IMG/VR virus record: IMGVR_UViG_3300045825_000261
Location: 1-64,000 of that record
Reading direction: 5' to 3' (one strand)
Length of the DNA stretch: 64,000 bases
Source of the DNA: a virus
Both the position numbers and the translations under genes were made by a program. The notes under the pieces are model-generated. The model made no database searches, was not told where the DNA came from, and saw nothing but the letters and a program-made list of their open reading frames with translations. Shown one piece after another: positions 22,382 to 31,741 of this stretch; position 1 is the first letter of the stretch; each line of letters opens with the position of its first letter.

Positions 22382-22731
22382 TAAATTCTCCGTAGTGAAA
22401 TTACCGTTGTTTTCTTTTCAACGTTTACAATGTGAGGCCCGTGAATTCGTAACAACACTTTAAAAAGTCTCTCGGCACTCTGCACACCTGAACCTTCCGC
22501 TATCTGGCTATGATTGCCTTCGGAGTGAAGCAGTAGCATTTCCCCAAGCTTACCGACATCAATAGCCTCAACGACAGCTTTGCCAAATACCGACTTTTCC
22601 TTCTCATTCATAAGCAGGACTTCCTCACCGACCTTCAGCCTCGATGCGTAAAATCCGCCAATTCTAAATGTGTTGAATTGCTCTTCAACGCCCAATACAG
22701 GCGGTATAAACCCAATAACTCTTATTTCCAT
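22381..22731 (-). CDS. ASCH/PUA-like domain protein (tentative)
   Basis: 116 residues from ATG 22731 behind GAGGGCGTC. The pattern FNTFRIGGFYASRLKVGEEVLLMNEKEKSVFGKAVVEAID (read in parts) is the core beta-barrel of ASCH proteins: a Thr-Phe-Arg stretch, a conserved KxGD-like turn and G-K-A-V. ASCH domains bind RNA or modified nucleosides, and phages often carry them. Function here unknown. Between RecA and 22019-22381 in one operon. Confidence 0.55.
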   Translation of the reverse strand: MEIRVIGFIPPVLGVEEQFNTFRIGGFYASRLKVGEEVLLMNEKEKSVFGKAVVEAIDVGKLGEMLLLHSEGNHSQIAEGSGVQSAERLFKVLLRIHGPHIVNVEKKTTVISLRRI

Positions 22732-22780
22732 GACGCCCTCTATCAGTGAGTGAGACACCCAATGATAGAGGGGTGGTGGC

Positions 22781-23788
22781 TTATTTTGGCAACAATGCCG
22801 TCAATTCAGCTTGCAACCCTTCCTTTTCAACCTTTTCAGCAAGCGCTTTTTTGTAATAACTTTTACCGTCAGTCCAAGTTACACGCGCACCGCCTGATGG
22901 TATCAATTTCTTATCCACCAGATAGTCGATCAGGCTCGTGGTGGTATCGAAGCTTGCTGCGCCCAATTCGTCAAACGACATACGCAGCGAAGTCTCACTA
23001 AATGGCTTCGTCAATTTAGACTTCACGCACTGAATCGAAACCATCTGCCCAACAAACTCTTTCTCACCGCCACGCTCTTCCATGATCTTCTTGCGTCCTA
23101 GAGCCAGACGAGCGGTAGCGTAGAACTCCATCGCCTTACCGCCTGGGGTTGTGCGAGGATCGCCATACACAACCCCAGGCTTCAGGCGCATCTGATTCAG
23201 GTACAAAAATGTCGCATTACTTTCTTCGCAGAAGTGAGCCATAGACTTCAGCGTAGTCGATGTAACGCGAGCCAAAGCTGTCGTGTCGTTCATTGAAAGT
23301 TCGTCCAATTCCTTATCGGCGACCGACTTTGGTAAAGCTGCGGCAATCGAGTCGAATACGAACAAGATTGGCGCGTCTTTTGAAATTGCGCCAGATGCAC
23401 GAATCAGACGCGCTGCCTTACCTGCAATCATATTGCCCTCCTCCCAAGTCTTAGGCTTGTGATAAATCCAGTGAGGGCGTTTTGTATTCAGGCCAAACCC
23501 TTCCGCCAAATGAACGTCGAAAGATCGCTCCCAATCAATGAAGCCGGCGACGCCACCCATTCGTTGAGCCTCAACCATCCACTTCGTTGCTAAAGCAGTC
23601 TTGCCCGTTGAGGACTCGCCGAACATTTCAACCATGCGACCGAATGGCAAACCGCCATCATAGCGACCAGACATGATTTTGTTCAGCGGTGGAAAGCCCG
23701 TGTCAATAAACTGCGATACCGCTTGGTTGCCTGCGTTGTCGCCCAACTCTTTAAGCAGCGCTGCTGCCAAGTCATCTGATGCGCTCAT
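22781..23788 (-). CDS. RecA-like recombinase
   Basis: A 335-residue RecA-family protein. Walker A GESSTGKTA (~57-65), a Walker B around PILFVFDSIAA, and the RecA L2-like region QMRLKPGVVYGDPRTTPGGKAMEFYA are clear. It would catalyse strand exchange in recombination-dependent replication, with SSB, SbcCD and RuvC from neighbouring genes. The stop is followed by a ~50-base gap to the ASCH-like gene. The start overlaps the membrane protein stop (TAATG). Confidence 0.95.
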   Translation of the reverse strand: MSASDDLAAALLKELGDNAGNQAVSQFIDTGFPPLNKIMSGRYDGGLPFGRMVEMFGESSTGKTALATKWMVEAQRMGGVAGFIDWERSFDVHLAEGFGLNTKRPHWIYHKPKTWEEGNMIAGKAARLIRASGAISKDAPILFVFDSIAAALPKSVADKELDELSMNDTTALARVTSTTLKSMAHFCEESNATFLYLNQMRLKPGVVYGDPRTTPGGKAMEFYATARLALGRKKIMEERGGEKEFVGQMVSIQCVKSKLTKPFSETSLRMSFDELGAASFDTTTSLIDYLVDKKLIPSGGARVTWTDGKSYYKKALAEKVEKEGLQAELTALLPK

Positions 23789-24021
23789 TAGAAATGCTCC
23801 TCTTTAGTTTTTTCAGGTTCGACAACTTCATCTTCTTCCATCATCAGCTCAAGACTTTTCGCCACGTCTGCCGTCTTCCAGTAAATTGCAGCGAATGCAA
23901 AAACAAGCGCAGACCCATAGCGGCCAGCCATCGCGAAAGCCAAAGTCATAAAGAAGAAAAAATTCTCCATAATATTCAACACAATGCCAATCAACGCTAC
24001 TTTCATAAAATGAAAATTCAT
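23788..24021 (-). CDS. Small membrane protein, two spans
   Basis: 77 residues from ATG 24021, behind AAGGGAAATAGT. Hydrophobic stretches at ~6-28 and ~30-52 suggest two close membrane helices, then an acidic C-terminal tail (LMMEEDEVVEPEKTKEE). Sits between exonuclease and recombinase, coupled to both. A membrane anchor for the replication complex is possible but not shown. Confidence 0.55.
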   Translation of the reverse strand: MNFHFMKVALIGIVLNIMENFFFFMTLAFAMAGRYGSALVFAFAAIYWKTADVAKSLELMMEEDEVVEPEKTKEEHF

Positions 24022-24022
24022 A

Positions 24023-25024
24023 CTATTTCCCTTCAAACGGACTGCAAAAATGATCCAAGTTTCTCGTGATGCTGGCAAAGTTCAACTCTTGGCACAGTCC
24101 TTCAAACTCGATTTTATTCAATGGTTCGGAAACGATCGTCACGTCCTTCGGGTCAGGCTTTACAACCTTCAACAACTGCATCATCCTCAGATTGCGGTTG
24201 AAAATGATTCGCCCCTGTCCGGGCCACTCGCTCATGTACTTCTTGATCGCCTTGTCGTCAAAGTCATCGCCGGTATAGTTGATAGCCCACTGCTCTTTCG
24301 TCTGATCGCACCGCCCCTTCCACAGATTAACGTGGGGCTTCTTGGTGGGGATGAATGAACCGTCGTCACACTGAGCCCAGAACGCACGAACAGAACCGAA
24401 CTCAGCTATGAACTCTGGCGCACCTTTTTCACCGATACCACCAACGCCAGAAATGCAGTCTGACGAATCGCCTTGCAAACACTTAGCTTCAAGAAAGCCA
24501 TAAGGCGTTTTGCATCCGGTGTAGTCTGTGAAATTCTTCATCGTCACAATCTTGGCGTCGTCGCGCAAATCTCGCCACGTAACGCCTGGACGAACAAGCT
24601 GAAGCCAATCGCCGTCACCGGTAATTAGCACAACCTCGTTACCTTCTTTTGCCATAAGCTGCGAAACAAGCAGTCCAGCAAGATCATCAGCCTCGTGCGT
24701 TGATGCCGTCATTTGACGAATTCCGAGATACTTCAATGCTTTTGTGATGTATGGACGCTGCTCGGCGTAAGCTTCGCGAACCTCCTTCTTTTTTGGATCA
24801 TTGTCACGATTGCTCTTGTATTCAGGACACAGGTCAAACCGCCACTGAGCTTTACCGTCCCAAAGAACAATAATTTGATAGCCTATGTAAGTCGTGCGCA
24901 GTTCGCGCATGGTCTTAATGAAGCCAAAAATCGCTTGCGTTTGAAGACTGCCTGACGTGAGCTTTGTCGCGTGGTGAGCGGCATACCCAACAGAGTTGCC
25001 GTCAATTATCAAAGTACGACTCAT
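24023..25024 (-). CDS. 5'-3' exonuclease / flap endonuclease
   Basis: A 333-residue member of the FEN/T4 RNase H family. LIIDGNSVGYAAHH carries the first metal Asp, HEADDLAGLL the central cluster, ITGDGDWLQLV the next pair, and GDSSDCISGVGGIGEKGA the helix-2turn-helix that grips DNA. It would remove RNA primers and process 5' flaps. ATG 25024 follows GGAGAAAATAT. Directly precedes recA; a terminator-like hairpin separates it from the SSB gene. Confidence 0.9.
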   Translation of the reverse strand: MSRTLIIDGNSVGYAAHHATKLTSGSLQTQAIFGFIKTMRELRTTYIGYQIIVLWDGKAQWRFDLCPEYKSNRDNDPKKKEVREAYAEQRPYITKALKYLGIRQMTASTHEADDLAGLLVSQLMAKEGNEVVLITGDGDWLQLVRPGVTWRDLRDDAKIVTMKNFTDYTGCKTPYGFLEAKCLQGDSSDCISGVGGIGEKGAPEFIAEFGSVRAFWAQCDDGSFIPTKKPHVNLWKGRCDQTKEQWAINYTGDDFDDKAIKKYMSEWPGQGRIIFNRNLRMMQLLKVVKPDPKDVTIVSEPLNKIEFEGLCQELNFASITRNLDHFCSPFEGK

Positions 25025-25040
25025 ATTTTCTCCTTCAGAT

Positions 25041-25070
25041 GAAAACTGCCCAGATTAAGAGGCAGTTTTC
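25041..25070 (-). terminator. Terminator-like hairpin after the SSB gene
   Basis: Minus strand AAAACTGCC-N10-GGCAGTTTT then C. The four U sit within the stem end. Likely partial terminator between SSB and the exonuclease gene. Confidence 0.6.
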
Positions 25071-25088
25071 GTTCACAGCTACAGACGA

Positions 25089-25940
25089 TTAGCCTTCAGT
25101 GCCGGTGCTGTCTTCAAACTCGCCAAGCAGATCATCAAGCTCGTCATCAAGAGCCGGTGATGCTTTTGCGGCCTTGATGTTGCGCTCAGATGCTCGCAAG
25201 CCTTCTTCCCGCTGATCATCAAGCGAACTCGCAGATGTTTTTGGACGATCTTCAGCAGATGCCGGTAACAAGCCTGCAACATTGTTGATGGCGTTCAGAG
25301 CACGTTTCTGGTTTTCCTCGTTCTCTTGCAGAACGTATTCGTCCAGATTGTTCAACTTGCCCATTACGTCATCAGGCATAGTCGAACGCTTGGCGCTGAT
25401 CTGAACCGTGTACTTGGTGGTCAAACCTTTGCCATCGCGGTTGATTGTGATGATCTGAGGTTTTTCCTCGTCAAACACGCCAGACGCCCACTCTTCAACG
25501 ATTTCAACAATCTGACCGAAGACAGATTTGCCAACTTCGAGAATTTGAGGGGTTTTTGCTTCTGTCGTATCCAGAGCCAGTACGTTCAACAAATACTTCT
25601 GCTTACGCGCACCGCAAGCCGCTTCATCCAACTGCTTCAAAGTTTCCTCGTCACCAGCATCGGTCATACGAACGGCCTTGCCGATACCTTCGCAAACGGG
25701 ACATGGGCGACCGTAAGTTGCGTCCATGCAAGGGTAGACCGCCTGAATGACACCAGCAGAGTCCTTGATGAAGTGTTGCCCAAACTCGTGAAAGTAGACG
25801 TGCTCTTCGCCTTTGCGCCAGCCTTGCAGCAGAACGTAGCGATTAGCGCCTGGATTTGGTTTGAGAGTTTTTGCCTTTTGTTTCAAGGCGGCCTTTTTCT
25901 GTTTCATAAGACCCATGAGTTTGCTTGTATCCATTGCCAT
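25089..25940 (-). CDS. Single-stranded DNA-binding protein (gp32-like)
   Basis: A 283-residue protein with a basic N-terminus (KQKKAALKQKAK), an OB-fold core with a zinc motif (CMDATYGRPCPVCEG, ~72-86), and a strongly acidic C-terminal tail (LDDELDDLLGEFEDSTG). This matches T4 gp32-type SSBs, in which the tail recruits replication partners. Own transcription unit with a long leader and an operator at 26055-26076, fitting a highly expressed protein. Confidence 0.85.
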   Translation of the reverse strand: MAMDTSKLMGLMKQKKAALKQKAKTLKPNPGANRYVLLQGWRKGEEHVYFHEFGQHFIKDSAGVIQAVYPCMDATYGRPCPVCEGIGKAVRMTDAGDEETLKQLDEAACGARKQKYLLNVLALDTTEAKTPQILEVGKSVFGQIVEIVEEWASGVFDEEKPQIITINRDGKGLTTKYTVQISAKRSTMPDDVMGKLNNLDEYVLQENEENQKRALNAINNVAGLLPASAEDRPKTSASSLDDQREEGLRASERNIKAAKASPALDDELDDLLGEFEDSTGTEG

Positions 25941-26054
25941 GATGTTTGCTCCTTGTTGAGATTGAATTTAAAAGTTAATGCCTTTAGATTTTCAGTACGC
26001 GACAACCAACCATTCGGAGGATCACCGCGTACCGTTTACCGTTTCAGCAACTAT

Positions 26055-26076
26055 ATTATAGCTCACTACTGACTTA
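26055..26076 (-). promoter_or_regulatory. Operator-promoter of the SSB gene
   Basis: Minus strand GTAAGTCA-GTAG-TGAGC leading into TATAAT (26055-26060). The leader to the ATG at 25940 is ~110 bases, with no open frame in it. Confidence 0.7.
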
Positions 26077-26092
26077 CGTTACTTGGGAAATG

Positions 26093-26875
26093 TTACGCGG
26101 CTTCCCGTTTTGCCGACGACAGTGCGCGACTACGAAAATCGTCACGTTCACTTTGTTTTTCGAGAACGCGAGCGGCGCCCTTGTATTCATCACGCCGATC
26201 TGCACCCAACTGAATAATCATGTCGCGGCGATCCTTCAGGGCTTCGACGTTTTGCTTATTTATCGAGGCGATCGTGCCGGCTTCAATGACGGTATTCTTT
26301 GCCTTGAACCAGCGAGAGTCGAGCTTGACGGCGTTTTCAACCATCTTCTCAGTAACTTTCTCGCCTGAAGCCACCAACTCCTTACGGTGGTGGTCGTACA
26401 GCGTTGCCTCTACAACCTCGAAGCGAGCCTTCAAGCGATCGTGCTGCGCCTCTGCACGGGCGGCTAATGTGCCGTAATAGGCACGCAGACCGCTTTGTTC
26501 GTACATACACGAATCCAGAGTTTCTTCAGTGACGCGAATGTCCTTGATGAACTTGGAAGAATCGACGTAATGTTGAAGACCGCTTGACGCTGTTTTTGGA
26601 ACATCTTCATCAAGCTCGTCCGAAGCAGCAGTCTCTTCAACAACTTCCGCAACAGACTCTTTCACCTTAACCGGCGCTTCTTCGTCCACTAACTGCTCAG
26701 AAACACTCTCAACAGGCACTTCTTCGACCTTAACAGGCTCTTCGACCTCGACTACGGTCGCAGCAGGCGCTTTCGCAACAGCCTGGCTTTCGACAATCTT
26801 CGCGCTCTCCTCTTCGAGCTCCGCCATCAGCGATTCGATTTCGTCATCCGATACGTCAATTTCTTTTACTGCCAT
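26093..26875 (-). CDS. Acidic/helical protein, possible recombination mediator
   Basis: A 260-residue protein. Residues 1-90 are highly acidic and repetitive (EEPVKVEEVPVES); ~120-250 form long charged helices (YGTLAARAEAQHDRLKARFEV, NKQNVEALKDRRDMIIQLGAD). Similar proteins beside SSB and RecA genes in other phages are proposed mediators that load recombinase. That role is inferred from context and architecture only. ATG 26875 after GGAGAGCGAA. Confidence 0.55.
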   Translation of the reverse strand: MAVKEIDVSDDEIESLMAELEEESAKIVESQAVAKAPAATVVEVEEPVKVEEVPVESVSEQLVDEEAPVKVKESVAEVVEETAASDELDEDVPKTASSGLQHYVDSSKFIKDIRVTEETLDSCMYEQSGLRAYYGTLAARAEAQHDRLKARFEVVEATLYDHHRKELVASGEKVTEKMVENAVKLDSRWFKAKNTVIEAGTIASINKQNVEALKDRRDMIIQLGADRRDEYKGAARVLEKQSERDDFRSRALSSAKREAA

Positions 26876-26908
26876 TTCGCTCTCCTTACGTTATTGTTGC
26901 GACAAAAT

Positions 26909-26951
26909 AATGATACATATTCAAGTCAGGAGCATAAATCATTCCTGACTT
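26909..26951 (-). promoter_or_regulatory. CTGACT-N8-TATCAT promoter in a wide operator
   Basis: 9-bp perfect arms AAGTCAGGA/TCCTGACTT with an 11-base centre (26922-26951), then -10 TATCAT (26909-26914). Same build as 13562-13604. Drives 26093-26875. Confidence 0.65.
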
Positions 26952-26956
26952 ATCTC

Positions 26957-29900
26957 CTACTCTAGCATTTCTGCGACACGTTTGAATACGGAATCCAACA
27001 CCTCTGACTTCGATGGATCAAAAACCAATTGTTGCGCATTCAGGCCACAAACTATCGAGGCATCGAGCTTCGGATCATAGATCACCTTACCGGCGAGCTC
27101 CGCAGTGCCACCTTTCATTCCTGGCATAAAGAATTTGATCGCAGCAGAGCCCAGAGCCACAATGATCGCAGGCTTCACAATCTCAAGCTCATGCTCAAGG
27201 TAGTGTCTGCACCCATTTAGCTGCTCACTGGTCAAGAACTTGTCAGACTTTTTGGCCTTGACTAAGGTCGTGTAATAACCGTCACCAGCAGATAAACCAG
27301 CATTCTTGATCGCTGCTTTAACAAACGCGGCAGAATCGCCTTCAAGCAGCTTATCAGCCCTCTCTTCTTGCCACGAAGGACAATCCGAAACCACCATAAA
27401 CTTCACCGTGGACTTCAAGCGAATGGTTGGGTGAGGCTGACTTGCAAGAGAGCATCCATCGCATTTTTTGTACTCCTGAACGAGAGAGATTATCTTGGCA
27501 CGCAAAAACTTGTCCGATACATCGGTTGTTCTGTCTGACTTAACGGAGTCGATAATCAGTCCAGGCATAAGCTCGGTTTGATCCTTGCGGCGCTCAAAGT
27601 GTCGCGCAGACTTTGATCCAGCTTCAATCGCAGCATAAGCACCGACAAGACCAAGGTTCGCCACAACGGTAGCGTTTACTTTAGAGCCCTGCTCAAGCGC
27701 CGCCAACTCAAACTCTCTTGCAGTATCGAAGCGACCCTTGACCGGAGACTCCAAGTCCATACCCCATACCTCTTCAACCGTGCCGTCACGCTTTTTCTTC
27801 TGACGAATAACAACCCAATCACGATTGCGCTCACGAAGCTCCGCAATTCGCAGCGCGGTATTTTCAGAGATACCCTTCACCGCCGAGAATGGTGCGAGAA
27901 TGTGCTTATCGTCAGGAATGGTGAACTTGTCGCGAGACAGGTTAATGTCTGGCGGAAGAACCTCAATGCCGCAACTACGTGCGTCCGTAACCAATCCTGG
28001 CAACTTGTCCTCTTTCACGATACTCATACACGCAGCAAAGTATTCAGCTGGATAGCGACAGCGAACCCACATTGTCCATACCGAGATAATGGAGTATTCG
28101 ACAGAGTGCGACTTATTGAAACCATAACCAGCAAACGCCTCAATCTTATCAAACAGATTACCCGCCTGCTCTTCTTCCATTCCGGACTTGATCAGACAGC
28201 CGTCAATCCACTTCTGACGCATTTCAGCCATCTTTTCACGGTCCTTCTTACCCATCGCTTTTCTCAAGTGATCAGCTTCAGCCCCAGTAAAGCCGGCAAG
28301 ATCGACTGACAATTGCATGACCTGCTCCTGATACACAATAACGCTGTATGTGCTACCGAGCGCCGCTTCCATATTGGGATGATCATAATATGGCGACTTG
28401 TAGCCTTGCTTAATCGCAACAAAGTCATCCATCAGACCTGAGTCCATTGGGCCAGGGCGGTACAGTGCGGTTGCGGCAGATATGTCTTCAAAGGTCAGGT
28501 CGCCACCTTCGGCAAGTGACTTCAGTAACTTACGCATGCCTGGGCTTTCAAATTGAAACACGCCTGTCGTGTCGCCACGCGCAAACGCATCCATTACATC
28601 TTTCTCTTCGAGTGGAATCTTGAGGTAGTCAACTATAATGCCGTGACGCTCCTTGATGTACTGCTTGGCTATCTCAAGAACATCGAGCGTTGAAAGCCCA
28701 AGAATATCCATCTTGATCAGCCCCCAATCTTCAACAACTCGCTTGTCCCAATTTACGACCGCCGATTCTGCGCGAGTCTCAACGACCGCACGTTCAACGA
28801 GAGGCTCACCAGCAACAACGATACCTGCGGCGTGCTGACCAAACGAACGCATAACACCCTCAAGGCGCAGCGCGTGACCCCAAATCTCAGGATTAGTGTC
28901 TCTGAACTTCTCAAGCTCCGGAACAGCGGCAGCGGCCTCGGTCAACGTAAAAGTCTGACCGTGATCTTTTGGAACAAGCTTCGTTGCCATTAGGTCGATG
29001 CCGCTCATGCCATATACTCGACCAGTGTCGCGTAAAGCAGAGGCAGAAGCGAGCGTTGAGTAGTTCGACACACCGGCAACGTGATCAGCGCCGTACTTTT
29101 CAATCAGGTACTCAACGACCAAATGTCGCTTGCTGGACATGAAGTCAAGATCGGCATCAGGTAAGTCAAGACGCTCAGGATTAATGAAGCGCTCAAACAG
29201 CAGATCAAATCGAATTGGATCAACGTCAGTGATGCCAAGTAAGTACGCGACCAGCGAACCACCGACAGAACCGCGTCCTGGGCCAACGATGATCGAATTC
29301 TCTTTCGACCACATTACCAAGTCCTCAACCAGCAAAAAGTAGCCAGAGAAGCCCATCTTCTTCAAAACACTCAATTCGTATTCGAGGCGAGCCTTGTACC
29401 TTGGCATCAGTTCTGCGGGCGGCAGATAACCGAGAACCGGATGCGTGAAGCGGCGCTTCCAGCCTGCCAGACACTTTTTGCCAAGTGTCATGAACTCATT
29501 GTCTGACATTTTTGGAAGACAAGGCGCTTTCTTCTCAAATTTGTAATTGCACATATTGGCAAGAACTTCGATATTGCGAACACCATCACCCCAAGCCTTC
29601 GATGCGTTTAGATCGTTCCATTCGACCTGACGCTTATGTGCAAGCTTAACCCGCTCAAGAATCTTTGTCGGCGCGTCGAGACAGAAGTCCTTCACGTACT
29701 GCTTTGGACGATACGTTACGGAAAGCTGAGTGTTGCTGGTAATGGCGTTCAATACCTGTAACGTGTCGGCATCGTCATTTTCGCGATACATTGCGGGGTA
29801 TGTGACCAATGTCGGTGCGCCGACATACTCAGCCGCCTTGATCGCTTTCTCGTTAAGCGTATCGAACAGCGGGGTATTGATTGGGCAAAGCTCCGCAAAA

Positions 29901-30409
29901 ACCTTATCGCTGCCAAACTTATGCAGCAACTTTGTCAGAATCAGAACGTGATCAGGGTGGTGAAACAGATTAAACATGTCGCCGGTAGAGATTGCAACGC
30001 CCTTCATATCCAGCACATCATTCAATCCAACTCGCGAATGGTAATAGAAGTGATCGGCGCGACCGCCAATAGACAACAACTTCATCAGAGAGTTGATGCC
30101 TGTCTCGTCAATCACGTAAGCCTTTAGAACATACGAATGATTGTCATTCGGCGCAATGCCAGATGCCTTTGAAGGCAAACGGTACAGTGGGTCATCATAG
30201 ACGCGAATTCTGCAACCGATGATGGGCTTAATGCCGGCCTTCTTTGCCTTGTTGCTGAAATCAACCAGCGCGTGAATGGACATCATGTCCACCAGCGCAA
30301 CGGATTCGTAGCCTAACTCTTTGGCGCGATCGACCAAGTGATCAATTTGAAGCAGCGACTCGCCAATAGAGAAATCGCTTCTTACCGCTAGTGCATTGTT
30401 TAAATTCAT
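26957..30409 (-). CDS. DNA polymerase III alpha subunit (DnaE-like) fused to a UDG-like domain
   Basis: 1150 residues. Residues 1-~80 are a PHP domain lacking the first His (RSDFS), so likely inactive. The polymerase palm carries PDADLDF (two Asp) and KMDILGL (third Asp), so catalysis is retained. From residue ~982 (27466) the C-terminus has family-4 uracil-DNA-glycosylase layout: KKCDGCSLA, VVSDCP at the GEGPG site, LVK...CRHYLEHELEIVKPAIIVALG. The catalytic GEGPG and HPS motifs are replaced, so it may be a structural or uracil-sensing module. No tau-binding tail seen. Confidence 0.9.
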   Translation of the reverse strand: MNLNNALAVRSDFSIGESLLQIDHLVDRAKELGYESVALVDMMSIHALVDFSNKAKKAGIKPIIGCRIRVYDDPLYRLPSKASGIAPNDNHSYVLKAYVIDETGINSLMKLLSIGGRADHFYYHSRVGLNDVLDMKGVAISTGDMFNLFHHPDHVLILTKLLHKFGSDKVFAELCPINTPLFDTLNEKAIKAAEYVGAPTLVTYPAMYRENDDADTLQVLNAITSNTQLSVTYRPKQYVKDFCLDAPTKILERVKLAHKRQVEWNDLNASKAWGDGVRNIEVLANMCNYKFEKKAPCLPKMSDNEFMTLGKKCLAGWKRRFTHPVLGYLPPAELMPRYKARLEYELSVLKKMGFSGYFLLVEDLVMWSKENSIIVGPGRGSVGGSLVAYLLGITDVDPIRFDLLFERFINPERLDLPDADLDFMSSKRHLVVEYLIEKYGADHVAGVSNYSTLASASALRDTGRVYGMSGIDLMATKLVPKDHGQTFTLTEAAAAVPELEKFRDTNPEIWGHALRLEGVMRSFGQHAAGIVVAGEPLVERAVVETRAESAVVNWDKRVVEDWGLIKMDILGLSTLDVLEIAKQYIKERHGIIVDYLKIPLEEKDVMDAFARGDTTGVFQFESPGMRKLLKSLAEGGDLTFEDISAATALYRPGPMDSGLMDDFVAIKQGYKSPYYDHPNMEAALGSTYSVIVYQEQVMQLSVDLAGFTGAEADHLRKAMGKKDREKMAEMRQKWIDGCLIKSGMEEEQAGNLFDKIEAFAGYGFNKSHSVEYSIISVWTMWVRCRYPAEYFAACMSIVKEDKLPGLVTDARSCGIEVLPPDINLSRDKFTIPDDKHILAPFSAVKGISENTALRIAELRERNRDWVVIRQKKKRDGTVEEVWGMDLESPVKGRFDTAREFELAALEQGSKVNATVVANLGLVGAYAAIEAGSKSARHFERRKDQTELMPGLIIDSVKSDRTTDVSDKFLRAKIISLVQEYKKCDGCSLASQPHPTIRLKSTVKFMVVSDCPSWQEERADKLLEGDSAAFVKAAIKNAGLSAGDGYYTTLVKAKKSDKFLTSEQLNGCRHYLEHELEIVKPAIIVALGSAAIKFFMPGMKGGTAELAGKVIYDPKLDASIVCGLNAQQLVFDPSKSEVLDSVFKRVAEMLE

Positions 30410-30442
30410 ATCTTCCTCTTATTCGCGATTGCAGAATTCATA

Positions 30443-31081
30443 TTACGACCTCAATTCAGGAGCAGCAACGATACGACCAGCGATTTCCTGCGCTATGCAA
30501 AAATCAAGCAGAATCGGTAAAGTGATAGATACATGAGAAGCTGCGGCGCTGTCGCCCATTTCGGTTTTGGTTAAAAATAACTCTTTCAATTCGCGTTTAT
30601 CAAAGCCTCCGTCAATCAGACCGTCAATCGCTACAGACATAAAACGTGGCCGTGAATTCGCTAGAGCGTTGCGCCCCTCCTGAATACCTTCTTTTATCTT
30701 TTCAATCAGACCTTGATTACACAGATTGCGAGCCTGCTCTCGCGGCTTAATCTTCATCTTCGCAAGAATCAATTCATGCTCGACCGGAATCGAAAACTTC
30801 ACAACCTCAACGCCAGTCACGCGCTCTACCGGCTGAGTAATCTTCGCCTCAACTTTTGAGGCGAGCTCCTCAGCCGTCATACGACGAGCCATTTTTCGCT
30901 TTGCGTCGTCATGCCGCTTCAGCAAGTCAGTCACATTAACAAGCCCTCTTATTGACTCAAGCGTCTTCAGAGACTCGTCAGAGCACGCCTCAAAATGAGA
31001 GCATGTCTTGCAAATGTCAGAATCGTGCGAAAACACACTTGCTGCGCCATAACATCCCGGAACACCTTTGGCTTCACTCAC
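30443..31081 (-). CDS. Hypothetical protein with N-terminal cysteine cluster
   Basis: A 212-residue protein starting at GTG 31081, overlapping the sigma-like stop (GTGA) behind AAGGGGAATCAA. Cysteines at ~10 and in CKTCSHFEACS could bind a metal or an iron-sulphur cluster. The rest is helical with basic patches. Position between the sigma-like protein and the polymerase suggests a replication or transcription helper; no family recognised. Confidence 0.55.
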   Translation of the reverse strand: MSEAKGVPGCYGAASVFSHDSDICKTCSHFEACSDESLKTLESIRGLVNVTDLLKRHDDAKRKMARRMTAEELASKVEAKITQPVERVTGVEVVKFSIPVEHELILAKMKIKPREQARNLCNQGLIEKIKEGIQEGRNALANSRPRFMSVAIDGLIDGGFDKRELKELFLTKTEMGDSAAASHVSITLPILLDFCIAQEIAGRIVAAPELRS

Positions 31082-31737
31082 TTGATTCCCCTTATCGCAG
31101 ATTTTTTTAACTCAAACCTTGCCTTACTTACCGACGCTTCGCTGACTCCAAGCAAAACAAGAAAATTACAAATAAAACTCATATCAATTGTCTGTCTTGC
31201 TCTTTTTTGCTGTCCGGCTTGTCGAGTCAACCCAACATGAGCAACGCAAGCCTCAAATTCGCGCTCAAGCTCTTTGGGCGGGTCAATTAGCCAACGCGCA
31301 ATCAATGAAGCGAGAGGCGATAGGTTAGAAAGCATCCTACTCAACGACTGAGAAGTGGAAAGCTCACTCTCTGGCGTTTGACGAGAGCATGTTAAAATAT
31401 CAAAGTCATCAATATCTGTGCCTGTTGCGCTACTATACCGATGTGCCATTTCTTCAACAGACCTGACTCCATTATCGACTCGTTCCTCCTTTACCTTCTC
31501 GGCGATTTTGTTGATCTGGTTGTAGGCTGCGCGAGTGTAGTAACTTGAAAACTTATACCCACACTCTTCAGAAAACCCATCAAACGCCTTTACAAAAACA
31601 ACGCTTAACTCCTGCACAAGATCGTCATAGTCTACCGGCGCACCCATCGCAACAAGTCGCCCATAACCTTTTCTCGCCGCGTAATGCACGAGCCCCACAT
31701 GAGTGGTGTAGTATTTGTTTAACTCATTGCGGTCCAT
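31078..31737 (-). CDS. Sigma-factor-like protein (region 2)
   Basis: ~219 residues. The N-terminal third has the sigma-70 region 2 pattern: HVGLVHYAARKG, PVDYDDLVQELSVVFVKAFDGFSEECGYKFSSYYTRAAYNQI (read in parts), where DDLVQE and F-S-x-Y-x-x-x-A are typical of phage and ECF sigma factors. Region 4 is not clear, although the C-terminal ~40 residues could be a helix-turn-helix. It may direct host RNA polymerase to phage promoters. Start uncertain: ATG 31737 or 31770 (overlapping CobS). Confidence 0.65.
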   Translation of the reverse strand: MDRNELNKYYTTHVGLVHYAARKGYGRLVAMGAPVDYDDLVQELSVVFVKAFDGFSEECGYKFSSYYTRAAYNQINKIAEKVKEERVDNGVRSVEEMAHRYSSATGTDIDDFDILTCSRQTPESELSTSQSLSRMLSNLSPLASLIARWLIDPPKELEREFEACVAHVGLTRQAGQQKRARQTIDMSFICNFLVLLGVSEASVSKARFELKKSAIRGIK

Positions 31738-31741
31738 GAGA

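Noticed and set aside
25326-26072. Plus-strand 248-codon frame opposite the SSB gene
   Set aside because: It lies opposite a well-supported SSB gene and runs into the SSB promoter; no start signals or recognisable domain.
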